Positions 16,368-27,732 of a DNA stretch of 42,975 nucleotides are shown here, piece after piece. The DNA is from Phycisphaerae bacterium (GTDB lineage Bacteria; Planctomycetota; Phycisphaerae; Sedimentisphaerales; Anaerobacaceae), in contig JAGOQT010000002.1 of the NCBI GenBank assembly GCA_018007255.1, forward strand, positions 1 to 42,975, read 5' to 3'. Below the pieces are notes generated by a model. The model ran no database searches. It saw only the letters and a program-made list of their open reading frames with translations, and was not told where the DNA came from. Position 1 is the first letter of the stretch. Each line of letters opens with the position of its first letter. The position numbers and the translations under genes are program-made.

Positions 16368-16397
16368 ACCATAGAGGTCCCTTGCCCCGTCTGTCAA
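16368..16397 (-). promoter_or_regulatory. Promoter of the DUF362 gene (leaderless type)
   Basis: Minus-strand TTGACA (16397-16392), an 18-bp spacer and TATGGT (16373-16368), followed by 6 bp and ATG. Transcription would start at or next to the start codon. Confidence 0.7.
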
Positions 16398-16424
16398 GCG
16401 TCCCGGCCGCCTGCGACCGCGGCG

Positions 16425-19326
<2,902 letters not shown>

Positions 19327-19333
19327 CCCGATC

Positions 19334-20443
19334 CTAGCCCAGGTTGATCGGCATGAGCACGTACAAGAAGTCAGGCTCACCCTTGATCACACCCGGCCGG
19401 TCCGGCTGCCCGAGTTGAAGCTCAAACTCCGGGGTTTGCAGAACGCGCAGGGCGTCGCTCAGGAACTGGGGATTGAACCCGATCGCAATGGGAGCCCCTG
19501 TGTAGGCCACCGGCATCTGGATCTCCGCCGCACCCGTCTCCGGGGCCCTCGCGGAGAAGACCATGCCCTCGGGACGGATCGTGACCTTGATGCCCTTGGA
19601 GTCCTCACTGACGAGCAGGGAGGCCCGGCGCACCGCACTCAAGACCACCTCCGTATTCAACGTCAGCTTGGTCTCGTAGTCCCCTGGGATGATGTCCTCA
19701 TACTTGGGGAAGCTCCCCTCCACCAAGTTGGAACTGATCACGACATGGGAGCAGCGAAGGATGAGTTGATTGCCCGCCAGGCGAGCACAAACCACCTCGT
19801 CCTCATCCCCCGAGCCGATCCGCTCCAAGAGACCCATCGTCTTCGCAGGGACAATGAGCCTCTGCTTGGCAACCTCGGGCTTCGCCTGGGACACGAGCGA
19901 GACCCGGCTGCGGGCCAGGCGCCGCCCGTCCGTGGCCACCAAGGACATCTTCTTGCCCTTGACTTCCCAGAGAACGCCATTGATCGCATACCGGCTGCTC
20001 TCTTTGGCCGTGGCGAAGACCACTTGCCTGGTCGCGGTCTGAAGCTCGTCCAGGGGGATCTCCAGATCCGCCTCGCCCTCATACCCGGGAATCGCAGGGT
20101 AGACCTCGGCCTTCTGCGTGAAGATCGTGAAACGGCTGTCCTGGCCCGTGATCTCGCACACCTCATCGGAGCAATCCAAGACGAGCACCTCGTCGCCACT
20201 CTCCCGGACAATCCGGGCCAGCCGATCCGCATCCAGGACCGCATCCCCCTCTCGCTCCACAGTAGCGCCGGAGACCAAGATCGTCAACCCAACCTCCAGG
20301 TCCGTAGCAGACACATGCACCTCCTGGCCTGACGCAAAGAGGCGAAGGCAACGGAGGATGGGTTTGGGTGTACGCGATGGCACGACCGCGGTGATCATGC
20401 TCAGGGCATCGGCCAAAGCAGCTCTGTTGAACTGGACCTTCAT
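19334..20443 (-). CDS. dnaN: DNA polymerase III subunit beta (sliding clamp)
   Basis: A 369-aa sliding-clamp protein that tethers the replicative polymerase to DNA. It begins MKVQFNRAALADALSMITAVV and has three clamp domains, with LRLFASGQEVHVSATDLEVGL, YAINGVLWEVKGKKMSLVATDGRRLA and the C-terminal peptide-binding pocket ending YVLMPINLG. ATG at 20443 matches the family start and has a GGGGG stretch upstream; an in-frame start further up would add five residues. It is first in the dnaN-dciA-gyrB unit. dnaA, usually its upstream neighbour, is absent. Confidence 0.96.
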   Translation of the reverse strand: MKVQFNRAALADALSMITAVVPSRTPKPILRCLRLFASGQEVHVSATDLEVGLTILVSGATVEREGDAVLDADRLARIVRESGDEVLVLDCSDEVCEITGQDSRFTIFTQKAEVYPAIPGYEGEADLEIPLDELQTATRQVVFATAKESSRYAINGVLWEVKGKKMSLVATDGRRLARSRVSLVSQAKPEVAKQRLIVPAKTMGLLERIGSGDEDEVVCARLAGNQLILRCSHVVISSNLVEGSFPKYEDIIPGDYETKLTLNTEVVLSAVRRASLLVSEDSKGIKVTIRPEGMVFSARAPETGAAEIQMPVAYTGAPIAIGFNPQFLSDALRVLQTPEFELQLGQPDRPGVIKGEPDFLYVLMPINLG

Positions 20444-20458
20444 AAACACGACCCCCAA

Positions 20459-20862
20459 TACTCAAGGCGCGGCCTGGATACCAACCTCAGAGGCAGTAGT
20501 GTATACAAGGGCATTGTGTTTTTCTAGCCAATTCCCCGGTGTGCGCATGCACTAGGACCCGGGCTGTCAGGCCGGCCGAGACCAGCACTAACATCCCAAT
20601 CAGAATAGGAATACAGAGATGATGATCTTAGTATTGTTCATATAGGAGTGCAATGTTGTTATAATCCGGATGCCAGCACACATAAAGTAAACTACACCAG
20701 ACCCTTAGGAGATACTTGCGACAAGATGCCCTTGTGGATAACCTGTTAATCGGAGGTCTTGATTGTTGTTTGAACCCCTCTACTCAAGCCCGCTTCGTGT
20801 ACCTTGGTGCCTCAGACCTTGATCATTAGGACTAGGTCCTGTGGATTCCAATAACCAGGGCC
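20459..20862. other. Candidate replication origin region (oriC)
   Basis: About 400 bp without a gene, AT-richer than the surroundings, lying between dnaN (leftward) and marR (rightward). It contains a perfect DnaA box on the reverse strand, TGTGGATAA at 20733-20741, and a 7-of-9 match TGTGGATTC at 20840-20848. It also has an AT-rich part at 20581-20700 and a TATAAT at 20660-20665. The dnaN-dciA-gyrB neighbourhood is typical of origins. The low number of clear boxes and the lack of dnaA keep confidence modest. Confidence 0.4.
20733..20741 (-). promoter_or_regulatory. DnaA box (perfect match)
   Basis: TGTGGATAA on the plus strand is the exact complement of the DnaA box TTATCCACA. It lies in the non-coding region next to dnaN. 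Confidence 0.6.
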
Positions 20863-20903
20863 TTGACAGGTTGTTCATATCCATACAATATACATATAAA
20901 CAA
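20863..20903 (+). promoter_or_regulatory. marR promoter with an inverted-repeat operator
   Basis: TTGACA (20863-20868) can pair with CAATAT at 17 bp (20886-20891) or TACAAT at 15 bp as -10. Across it lies an inverted repeat, TTGTTCATAT (20871-20880), 13 bp, ATATAAACAA (20894-20903), 9 of 10 symmetric. This suits dimeric MarR binding that would block the promoter. The same 10-mer TTGTTCATAT recurs at 20634-20643. Confidence 0.5.
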
Positions 20904-20908
20904 AACAT

Positions 20909-21409
20909 ATGAGTCTACACAGAGAACTCCATCTTGCTCGTCCCTTCACGCTTTGCGCGCACGAGGCTGTCCTGAACATCTACTACACAGGATCGTGCCT
21001 CAAGAAGCGGGTGGATCAGATCCTGGCTACCGTGGGGCTCACAGACGTACAGTTCAATCTCATGATGTTGCTCAAGTACCAGACCGCGGAGGATGGGGGT
21101 CTCGGGCAGAGTGAGTTGAGCGCCATGATGCTCGTGAACCGGGCGAATATCACGGCCCTGGTGGACCGGATGGAGCGTGCAGGCCTCGTGGTGCGAAGGT
21201 CCAGTGACTTGGATCGGCGGCGGAACGTGGTGAGGCTGACCGCCCATGGGGATGCGCTTCTGGATCAGATCGAGCCCTTGTACGCCGGTGAGGTCAACCG
21301 GGTCATGTCTGTGCTCAGCGAGTCGGGGCAGAGACAGCTCATTTCCACACTCGAGTGTATCCGGGGCAACATTCGGCCGGGGAGGCCCGGGCCCGGTGCA
21401 GCCAAGTAG
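20909..21409 (+). CDS. MarR-family transcriptional regulator
   Basis: A 166-aa dimeric winged-helix regulator. The N-terminal helices include LNIYYTGSCLKKRVDQIL, followed by LTDVQFNLMMLLKYQ. The helix-turn-helix is around residues 68-95 (LGQSELSAMMLVNRANITALVDRMERAGLV) and the wing is RRSSDLDRRRNVVRLTAHG. MarR proteins sense small ligands and usually repress their own and neighbouring genes. ATG at 20909 lies just beyond the inverted repeat described for 20871-20903, suggesting autoregulation. The activase gene follows 21 bp downstream, so its control by this regulator is likely. Confidence 0.9.
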   Translation: MSLHRELHLARPFTLCAHEAVLNIYYTGSCLKKRVDQILATVGLTDVQFNLMMLLKYQTAEDGGLGQSELSAMMLVNRANITALVDRMERAGLVVRRSSDLDRRRNVVRLTAHGDALLDQIEPLYAGEVNRVMSVLSESGQRQLISTLECIRGNIRPGRPGPGAAK

Positions 21410-21430
21410 TGGGTTTGTTCGGAGACAGGC

Positions 21431-24400
21431 ATGGACAGGTCTGCTGCAAAGAAGTCGATTCAGCCCGAGGCCGGAAGCCCGTGGTACGTGGGGATCGATG
21501 TGGGGAGCAGTTGTGTTCACTATGCGATCCTCGACGCAGAACAGAACATCGTGTACGCCGCCGCCCCACTCATGCATTTTGCCAACCCGATCGGGGCCGT
21601 GGTGGAGGCCTGGGCGGACATCCAGGCGCACGACACCCAGGCGAGGATAGCGGGCGTGGCCTTCACCGGAAGCGGGGCCAGGGGCTTTGCCAGGGCCATG
21701 CACGGTGTGGTCTACGTCTATGACAGCGTGGCCATTCCCAGGGGCGCAGCCCTGATCCAGCCGGGCGTGCGCCACGTGTTCCATATCGGTGCAAAGGACG
21801 CCTACTTCTTCGAGCTCAAGGGCATCCAAGGCCGGCAAGTCATCCAGGAATGGCGGACCGGGACCAAATGCGGCGGGGGCTCGGGCACCTTGATTGAGAA
21901 GCAGTGCCGACGGCTGTTCGACGCAGAGGTGGGGGTGGCCGATCTGGAGGACACGGCCGATGCGCAGAACAGGGAACAGGCGGACGCGATCCGTGCCCGC
22001 AATCGTGCCCGTCTTCAGGTCCGGCTGGAGCAGATGCTGGCCAGGGCCCAGGCCGAGGCCTCCCGATCGACCGATCCTAGTGAGTTCCTTGCGCGGTGCG
22101 GCGTGGTCATCCAATCCGACCTCATCCACAAACAAAACGAAGGAGCCGTGCGCCCGGACAACCTGGCGGGGCTGTTCCGAACCGTTGCGAGGAATTACCG
22201 GATCGATGTGATCGGATCGCGGACCTTCTCGGGTGCGGCCCACGGGGCCGCCGCAGTGGCGACCGGGGGAGTGATGGCCAGCGATCCCATCCAGGAGCAT
22301 CTGGCCGCGCTGCTGGGCATACCCATCCTGCGCCCCGAGCACTTCGGGAATGTGGCTGCGCTGGGCGCGGCGATGAAGGCCAGAGAAGAGGGGAGCCGAT
22401 CCGTCTTCGACCCGGCCCAACTGGAGCAGGCCGCTCTGGAGAGCCGCAGCCAAAGGGCGTTCGCGCCGGCCCTGTCGGAGTCTCTGGCGGGTGTCCACGA
22501 TCAGACTCAGCCCCTCACAGAGGAAATCCCGGAGGGGACCGAGGTGGTCCTGGGAATCGACGGGGGCAGCACCACCACCAAGGGGGCCCTTGTGGAGCTC
22601 AAAACCGGGCGGTTGTTGGACAAGCTCTACATCAAGACCCACGGCAACCCCGAGGAGTCGCTCAAGCAGGTCATCCGGTATCTGTCCCGGCACAGGGACC
22701 GGGTGGTGGTGCGGGGGGTCGGGGCGACCGGGTCTGCCAGGCGGCTGTACGAGAGGATCCTCGTGAGCCGCAAGAAGGCCGAGGCCCTGGCCCGCGAGGG
22801 GATCGAGAGGGCAGACCGGATCACCGACGAGATCACCTGTCACGCCATGGGGGTCAAGCACTGCAACCCCGCCACGGACACGATCTTCGAGATCGGCGGC
22901 CAGGACATGAAGTTCACCCGGTTTGCAGAGGATGGGACCGTCAAAGAAGCGAAGATGAATTACAGTTGCCAGGCGGGCTCCGGTCAGACGCTGGAGAACA
23001 TGGCGGAGATCCTCAACCTCAATGTGGAGACGACCCTTCAGGAGGCGGCCCTCCGCGCCCCCCGCGTGCCGATCATCGACTCGACCTGCGGGGTGTTCAT
23101 GGAGATGGACGAGAACCGGCTCATTGCGGAGGGGTTCACCCGGGACGAGATCGCCGCGGCCATCGTGCGGGGGACGGCCGCGAGTTACTACTACAAGTTC
23201 GTAGGGGGCGCCCAGCACGTGGGCCAGGTGTGCTCGGCACAGGGGGGACCTCCCCTGGGCAGGGCCTTCCTGGCGGCCCTGGCCCAGGTGACGGAAAGGC
23301 CGATCCAGGCGTATCCCCACCGGGAGATGTTCGGCGCCTGGGGCCAGGCCCTGGATGTGCTCCAGACGATCCAGCGGCTGGACCGTGAGGGGACCCGGCA
23401 GGGCACCGCCTTTCGCGGGTGGGATCTCGTGGACCGCGCATTCGAGAAGCGCAAGGTCGCGTGCCGGCGGCTGTTCCCGGATCAGACGTGCGGTACGCGG
23501 GACTGCCAGTTGGAGGTGTTCTCGATCGAGGACGACCAAATCATCACAGGGGGCTTCTGTCCGCGGGGCAACAGCGAGGGCGCCAAGAAGCCCAAGGTCA
23601 ACTACGTGGACCGGTTTCACAGGATCCTGGAGAAGCACTTCCGGCAGCAAGGAGTCCTCCTGGAGGATCTGAGCGAACCCTGGGTTGCCCAACACGCCGG
23701 GGCCAAGACGATCGGCGTCAAGCGGAGCACGGCCACCCTGAGCGAGAAGGGGATCTGGGCCGCCGCGCTGCTCCGCCGGTTGGGGTTCGTGCCCGTGCTC
23801 TCGTCCCGAAGCGACGCCGAGATCGCCAAGATCGGAGTGGACAACTCCCGCACCGAGTTCTGCATCGCCCGCAAGCTGGCCACGGGCCATGCGGCCGTGC
23901 TCAAGGGGCACCCCCTGGTGCAGTACCTGTTCAACCCCAGCTTCATTGAGCACCGCAAGCCCGAACGACCGGACTTGAAGTACTGCATCTACACCGAGTC
24001 CGAGGGGTACGTGCTCAATGACGTGCTTTCCCTGGACAAGAACAGGCAGTTGAATCCCATCCTCCACTTCGGAGACCTGCCCCTGTTGGTCGAGCAGATC
24101 GGCGTTGAGTTCAAGCGGGTCGGCCTCGAGGTCCCCGCGTCGGGGATCCGGGAGGCCATTGCCCTCGCGGACGAGGCCGAGCGGGCGTTTCTCCAGGAGC
24201 TGTACGCGGAGGGAGACCGTTTCCTGGAACGCGTGGAGAAGGACAACGCAGCCGCCTACGTGGGTCTGGGTCGGGACTACGTGCTGCTCGATCCAGAGGC
24301 GAGCTCGCACTCCGGAGAGATGTTCTCCCAGGTCCGGGGTCTGGACTACATCCCTCAGATCTTCCTGGAGCACAGGTTCCTCGACCTCTCCCTGAAGGAT

Positions 24401-26047
24401 CTGGTGGAGAACGAGTTCTGGGTGGAAAGCGTGAAGATCCTCAAGGCGGGTCTGTTCGTGGCGGGCCACCCGAACCTGTTCGGGATCCGGATGATGAACT
24501 TCGCGTGCGGTCCCGACAGCCTCAAGATCTACCAGGAACGTCGGATCCAGGAGGCGGCCAACAAGCCTCTCCTGGTCCTGCTGACCGACGCGCAGACGAA
24601 CAACGCCCCATTCGTAACCCGGACCGAGGCCCATGAGCGGGTGATTGGCCAAGTCCGGCCCCGGCCGCTCCGGATGCAGGACCTCCGCAGGCGGGTCGAA
24701 GAGCACCGGGACGGGCGGATCTGGCTGGTCCCCTACATGGGAGACGCCAGCCACATCGGCGCGGCGGCGCTGCACCACTTCGGGCTCGAGGGCGAGGTCC
24801 TGCCCACCAACACCGCGCGGGGGTATGAGTTGGCCCGGAAGCACATCTGGACCGAGGTCTGCCATCCGCTCAAGGGCGTGGTGGGCGATGCCCTGGGGTT
24901 CCTCTGGGACCAGGTCGACCGCCGGGGCATGGACTTTGTGCGGAATCGGTACTTGGTCATGCTCCCCACGACCAGCGGCCCGTGCCGGTTCGGAAAGTAC
25001 ACCGAGATCGTGCGCCAGGTCCTGGACGAGGAGGGCTTGCAGGAGGTGCCTGTGGTCGGACCCTCGTCCGAGACGGACTACGTCGATGTGCCGTTCCCGG
25101 AGGGGACCGGCTTCATGGACAAGATGCGGTTTCAGAGGGTTCTGTACAGGGGCATCCAGGCCGTGGATCTCCTGGAGGACACCTGCCTGCGGTTCAGGCC
25201 GTACGCCCTGGACCAGGAGGCGATCGACCGGCTCAGACAGGCCCGCCTGGAGGAGCTGCTGCGGGTGGTCGAGCGAGGGGCGCGCAGGACGGACCTGGTC
25301 CGATGGGGCCGTCAGACCGTAGAGGCGTTCAAGGCCCAGCCCTCGCGCGACGGCGAACGGTTTCCCCTGGTCCTGTACATCGGGGAGATCTACATGCGCC
25401 AGCACGATCCGTACACAGGGCATGTCCTCCGCAGGCTGGAAGCGCAGGGCCTGGAGCTGGTCCGGGACCCGGTCACGGACTGGCTGGAGTACATCAACCA
25501 GACGGTGACCCACAATGCCCGCAGGGACCTACGTCTGGGCTGGAAGTACGGCGACTGGGGGCGGGTCGCGCGCAAGGCCGGCGGGCTGAGCACCTCCGTG
25601 GTCAAGGGCTGGTACATGTCCCGCGTGGGCCAGAGGATCCGGGAGCCGTTTCACGAGGTCCTCGAGGGCCGGCACGTCCTGCCCGGGCCGATGGAGATGC
25701 TCCGGACCCTGGAGGACCGGCATGAGTGTCACCGGAGCATCGAGGGCGAGTCCCCGTTGAGCACGGGGATTGCCTACCACGTCTTGCACGGGCTGACCAA
25801 GCCCGGTGCGGACTGCCGGGTTGCGGGGATCTTCCACGTGGGCCCCTTCACGTGCATGCAGGAAAGCGTGGCCACGGCCAAGATCGAGGCCATGGTCAAG
25901 GAGGTGCGGAGGCAGCATCCGGATCTGGTCCTGCCGATCATCCACGCCTTCTTCGGGGACTCGCCGAATCCGAATCTGGACTGCGAGATTGCGGTCTTTG
26001 CGGAACAGTGCTACCAGAAGCGGGACCTGGTGCAGAGCCCCGCTTGA
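21431..26047 (+). CDS. Giant tandem (R)-2-hydroxyacyl-CoA dehydratase activase-like protein (BcrAD/BadFG x2 + DUF2229-like)
   Basis: A 1538-aa protein. Two ASKHA ATPase domains of the BadF/BadG/BcrA/BcrD type stand in tandem: the first starts with YVGIDVGSSC near residue 20, the second with VLGIDGGSTTTKGALVE near 375. Domain 2 has Cys513 (NYSCQAGSGQ) and Cys553 (DSTCGVFMEMDEN), spaced like the iron-sulfur ligands of HgdC; domain 1 has Cys147 (TKCGGGSG). A DUF2229-like region starts near 757 (KTIGVKRSTATLSEKG). The C-terminal third resembles dehydratase D-component proteins (GIFHVGPFTCMQ, IIHAFFGDSPNPN). Activases drive ATP-dependent one-electron reduction. The substrate is unknown and no separate dehydratase subunits are nearby. 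GGAG lies 7 bp before ATG. Confidence 0.88.
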   Translation: MDRSAAKKSIQPEAGSPWYVGIDVGSSCVHYAILDAEQNIVYAAAPLMHFANPIGAVVEAWADIQAHDTQARIAGVAFTGSGARGFARAMHGVVYVYDSVAIPRGAALIQPGVRHVFHIGAKDAYFFELKGIQGRQVIQEWRTGTKCGGGSGTLIEKQCRRLFDAEVGVADLEDTADAQNREQADAIRARNRARLQVRLEQMLARAQAEASRSTDPSEFLARCGVVIQSDLIHKQNEGAVRPDNLAGLFRTVARNYRIDVIGSRTFSGAAHGAAAVATGGVMASDPIQEHLAALLGIPILRPEHFGNVAALGAAMKAREEGSRSVFDPAQLEQAALESRSQRAFAPALSESLAGVHDQTQPLTEEIPEGTEVVLGIDGGSTTTKGALVELKTGRLLDKLYIKTHGNPEESLKQVIRYLSRHRDRVVVRGVGATGSARRLYERILVSRKKAEALAREGIERADRITDEITCHAMGVKHCNPATDTIFEIGGQDMKFTRFAEDGTVKEAKMNYSCQAGSGQTLENMAEILNLNVETTLQEAALRAPRVPIIDSTCGVFMEMDENRLIAEGFTRDEIAAAIVRGTAASYYYKFVGGAQHVGQVCSAQGGPPLGRAFLAALAQVTERPIQAYPHREMFGAWGQALDVLQTIQRLDREGTRQGTAFRGWDLVDRAFEKRKVACRRLFPDQTCGTRDCQLEVFSIEDDQIITGGFCPRGNSEGAKKPKVNYVDRFHRILEKHFRQQGVLLEDLSEPWVAQHAGAKTIGVKRSTATLSEKGIWAAALLRRLGFVPVLSSRSDAEIAKIGVDNSRTEFCIARKLATGHAAVLKGHPLVQYLFNPSFIEHRKPERPDLKYCIYTESEGYVLNDVLSLDKNRQLNPILHFGDLPLLVEQIGVEFKRVGLEVPASGIREAIALADEAERAFLQELYAEGDRFLERVEKDNAAAYVGLGRDYVLLDPEASSHSGEMFSQVRGLDYIPQIFLEHRFLDLSLKDLVENEFWVESVKILKAGLFVAGHPNLFGIRMMNFACGPDSLKIYQERRIQEAANKPLLVLLTDAQTNNAPFVTRTEAHERVIGQVRPRPLRMQDLRRRVEEHRDGRIWLVPYMGDASHIGAAALHHFGLEGEVLPTNTARGYELARKHIWTEVCHPLKGVVGDALGFLWDQVDRRGMDFVRNRYLVMLPTTSGPCRFGKYTEIVRQVLDEEGLQEVPVVGPSSETDYVDVPFPEGTGFMDKMRFQRVLYRGIQAVDLLEDTCLRFRPYALDQEAIDRLRQARLEELLRVVERGARRTDLVRWGRQTVEAFKAQPSRDGERFPLVLYIGEIYMRQHDPYTGHVLRRLEAQGLELVRDPVTDWLEYINQTVTHNARRDLRLGWKYGDWGRVARKAGGLSTSVVKGWYMSRVGQRIREPFHEVLEGRHVLPGPMEMLRTLEDRHECHRSIEGESPLSTGIAYHVLHGLTKPGADCRVAGIFHVGPFTCMQESVATAKIEAMVKEVRRQHPDLVLPIIHAFFGDSPNPNLDCEIAVFAEQCYQKRDLVQSPA

Positions 26048-26108
26048 GGGCGCGGGCCTGGGACGGTCCGGGGATCCTTCCCGGTTCCCGGAGACGCCTG
26101 TCCGGGGT

Positions 26109-27383
26109 CTACTTGACCTCCAGCACGGAGTCGTACTCCCCGTACGGGTTGATCTCTGTCTTCTCGTTGTACGGGTCCTGCTGCCAGCGCCCGTCCACCA
26201 CGTAGCGGTACCGATAGTGCCCCTCGGCCAGGGGGATCTTGGCCTGCCAGACGCCCGTATTTCCGACTCTCTCCATCGGGTTAAGCTGGGGCTGCCAGTT
26301 GTTGAAGTCCGCGGCGATCTGCACGCTCTTGGCCCGCGGATACAGGGTCACGAACAGGGCCGCGCCCTGGGCCTGGCTGACGCCGTAATAGGAGGCCAGC
26401 CGGGCCTCCGTCTCGGCGGGCTTGGGCTCCTGCGAGGGCGGGGGTGGTGCAATGGTGCGGATCTCAGGTCGGGCCGTGGCCCCGGCCTCGGACGCGGGTT
26501 TCGCCGGGACGGTCGCATCCTTCTCCTGGGTCGCGGCCAGGAGTTCGCTGGCCGTGGTGCTGATGGACTCGAGCTGCTCGGCCAGGGAGTTGATGATCTG
26601 CCGGCTCTCCTGGACCGGCTCGGCCCCAAGGATCTCCTCGGCCAGGCGGCGGAAGTCCTGCTGGCCCTTGCTGGCCGGATCGTATTCGTTGATCGGCTGG
26701 CCGAAACTGGCCGCTTCCTTGATCTTGGTGTTGAAATTGACCACGGTCTTGAGCATATGGTCCGGAAACTGCGTGCGGAGCTCCCCGAGGACCTCGCGGG
26801 CCATCTTCGTGCGGATGTCGTACATGCTGGCCAGGACCATGACGCGGATCTGCTGCTTGCACCGCTGACACAGGAGACGGAGCGTCTCGAGCTGCTTGCT
26901 CAGACCGTGGAGGGCGAAGTAGCCGGTCTCGGCGGGAACGATCACGTCCGTGGCGGCGCGCAGGGCGTTGAAGGTCAGCAGGCCCACGGCCGGGGGACAG
27001 TCGATCACCACGAACTGGTACACGTCGGACACGCGGTCCAGGACCCGGCGCAGGCACATCTCCCGTTCATCCACCCCGGCCATCTGCTGCTCAAAGGCCG
27101 ACAGATCCAGGCTGGCGGGGGCCAGGTCGAGCCGATCGTTGATCTGCCACAGGATCTCCGAGAGGGGGAGGGTCTCGTTTCGAGTCTGGTTGATCAGGCA
27201 ATCGTAGATGCTCTGCTCGATCTGTTCCTCGGGCACAGCCAGGCCCACCGCGCAGTGCGATTGGGGGTCCATGTCCACGAGCAGAACCTTCTGGCCGAGC
27301 TTGGCCAGGGCACTGGCCAGGTTGATGGATACCGTTGTCTTGCCGCACCCGCCCTTCTGGTTGACCACTGCTACGGTTCTCAT
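26109..27383 (-). CDS. ParA/MinD-type ATPase fused to an AMPK-beta/CBM48-like glycogen-binding module
   Basis: A 424-aa protein. Residues 1-255 are a ParA-type ATPase: deviant Walker A KGGCGKTT (10-17), VDMDPQSH (36-43) and Walker B VVIDCPPAVG (125-134). A low-complexity Ala/Pro/Glu linker covers about 285-330. Residues 341-424 follow the AMPK-beta / CBM48 pattern: VQIAADFNNW (354-363, with Trp363), GVWQAKIPLAEGHYRYRYVV (377-396) and DGRW (397-400, Trp400). The two Trp align with the carbohydrate-stacking residues of AMPK-beta. It may position or sense glycogen granules, by inference only. ATG at 27383 fits the ParA start. No parB is adjacent. Confidence 0.88.
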   Translation of the reverse strand: MRTVAVVNQKGGCGKTTVSINLASALAKLGQKVLLVDMDPQSHCAVGLAVPEEQIEQSIYDCLINQTRNETLPLSEILWQINDRLDLAPASLDLSAFEQQMAGVDEREMCLRRVLDRVSDVYQFVVIDCPPAVGLLTFNALRAATDVIVPAETGYFALHGLSKQLETLRLLCQRCKQQIRVMVLASMYDIRTKMAREVLGELRTQFPDHMLKTVVNFNTKIKEAASFGQPINEYDPASKGQQDFRRLAEEILGAEPVQESRQIINSLAEQLESISTTASELLAATQEKDATVPAKPASEAGATARPEIRTIAPPPPSQEPKPAETEARLASYYGVSQAQGAALFVTLYPRAKSVQIAADFNNWQPQLNPMERVGNTGVWQAKIPLAEGHYRYRYVVDGRWQQDPYNEKTEINPYGEYDSVLEVK

Positions 27384-27495
27384 TCCCTTGATCTCCAGAC
27401 AATGGTTCAGCGTCGCACGGCCCTCCCAGCGGGCGATCCCCCGGGTCCGGCAGGGCGAGGCGTGCCCTTTCTTAATACTGCCAAACGACAGACCT

Positions 27496-27523
27496 ATCAT
27501 AACACACCTCCGGGCCATGACAA
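27496..27523 (-). promoter_or_regulatory. Promoter of the ParA-CBM48 gene
   Basis: Minus-strand TTGTCA (27523-27518), a 16-bp spacer and TATGAT (27501-27496). The leader is about 105 nt. Confidence 0.55.
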
Positions 27524-27703
27524 GCAACTTTGTGCCTTTATGGGACGGGTGCCTGGAAACCGCGTAACAACACCAAAAACCCCTCCTGTACAGGCCCTCC
27601 TATGCTGAGAAAGAGGGCGTGCGGGGCCCTGGGAGAGAGGGCATGCAGGACTTGGAGACGCAATGGGCCCCAGCCCGCGGGGTCGAATTCGTACACACGG
27701 GGG

Positions 27704-27732
27704 TTGCCACGGGCCTGCGGTTCGCTTAGACT
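27704..27732 (+). promoter_or_regulatory. Promoter of the nucleotidyltransferase-like gene
   Basis: TTGCCA (27704-27709), a 17-bp spacer and TAGACT (27727-27732). The ATG follows at 27770, with GAGGAC in between. Confidence 0.6.

Noticed and set aside
16362-16397. TTG start at 16397 that would lengthen the DUF362 protein by 12 residues
   Set aside because: The TTG is part of the -35 hexamer TTGACA of the gene's own promoter, so it would lie upstream of the transcript.
20915-25513. Minus-strand open frame of about 1530 codons opposite marR and the activase
   Set aside because: It mirrors the activase codons and shows His/Pro/Gly/Arg bias without motifs. The plus strand holds clear domains with ribosome-binding sites.
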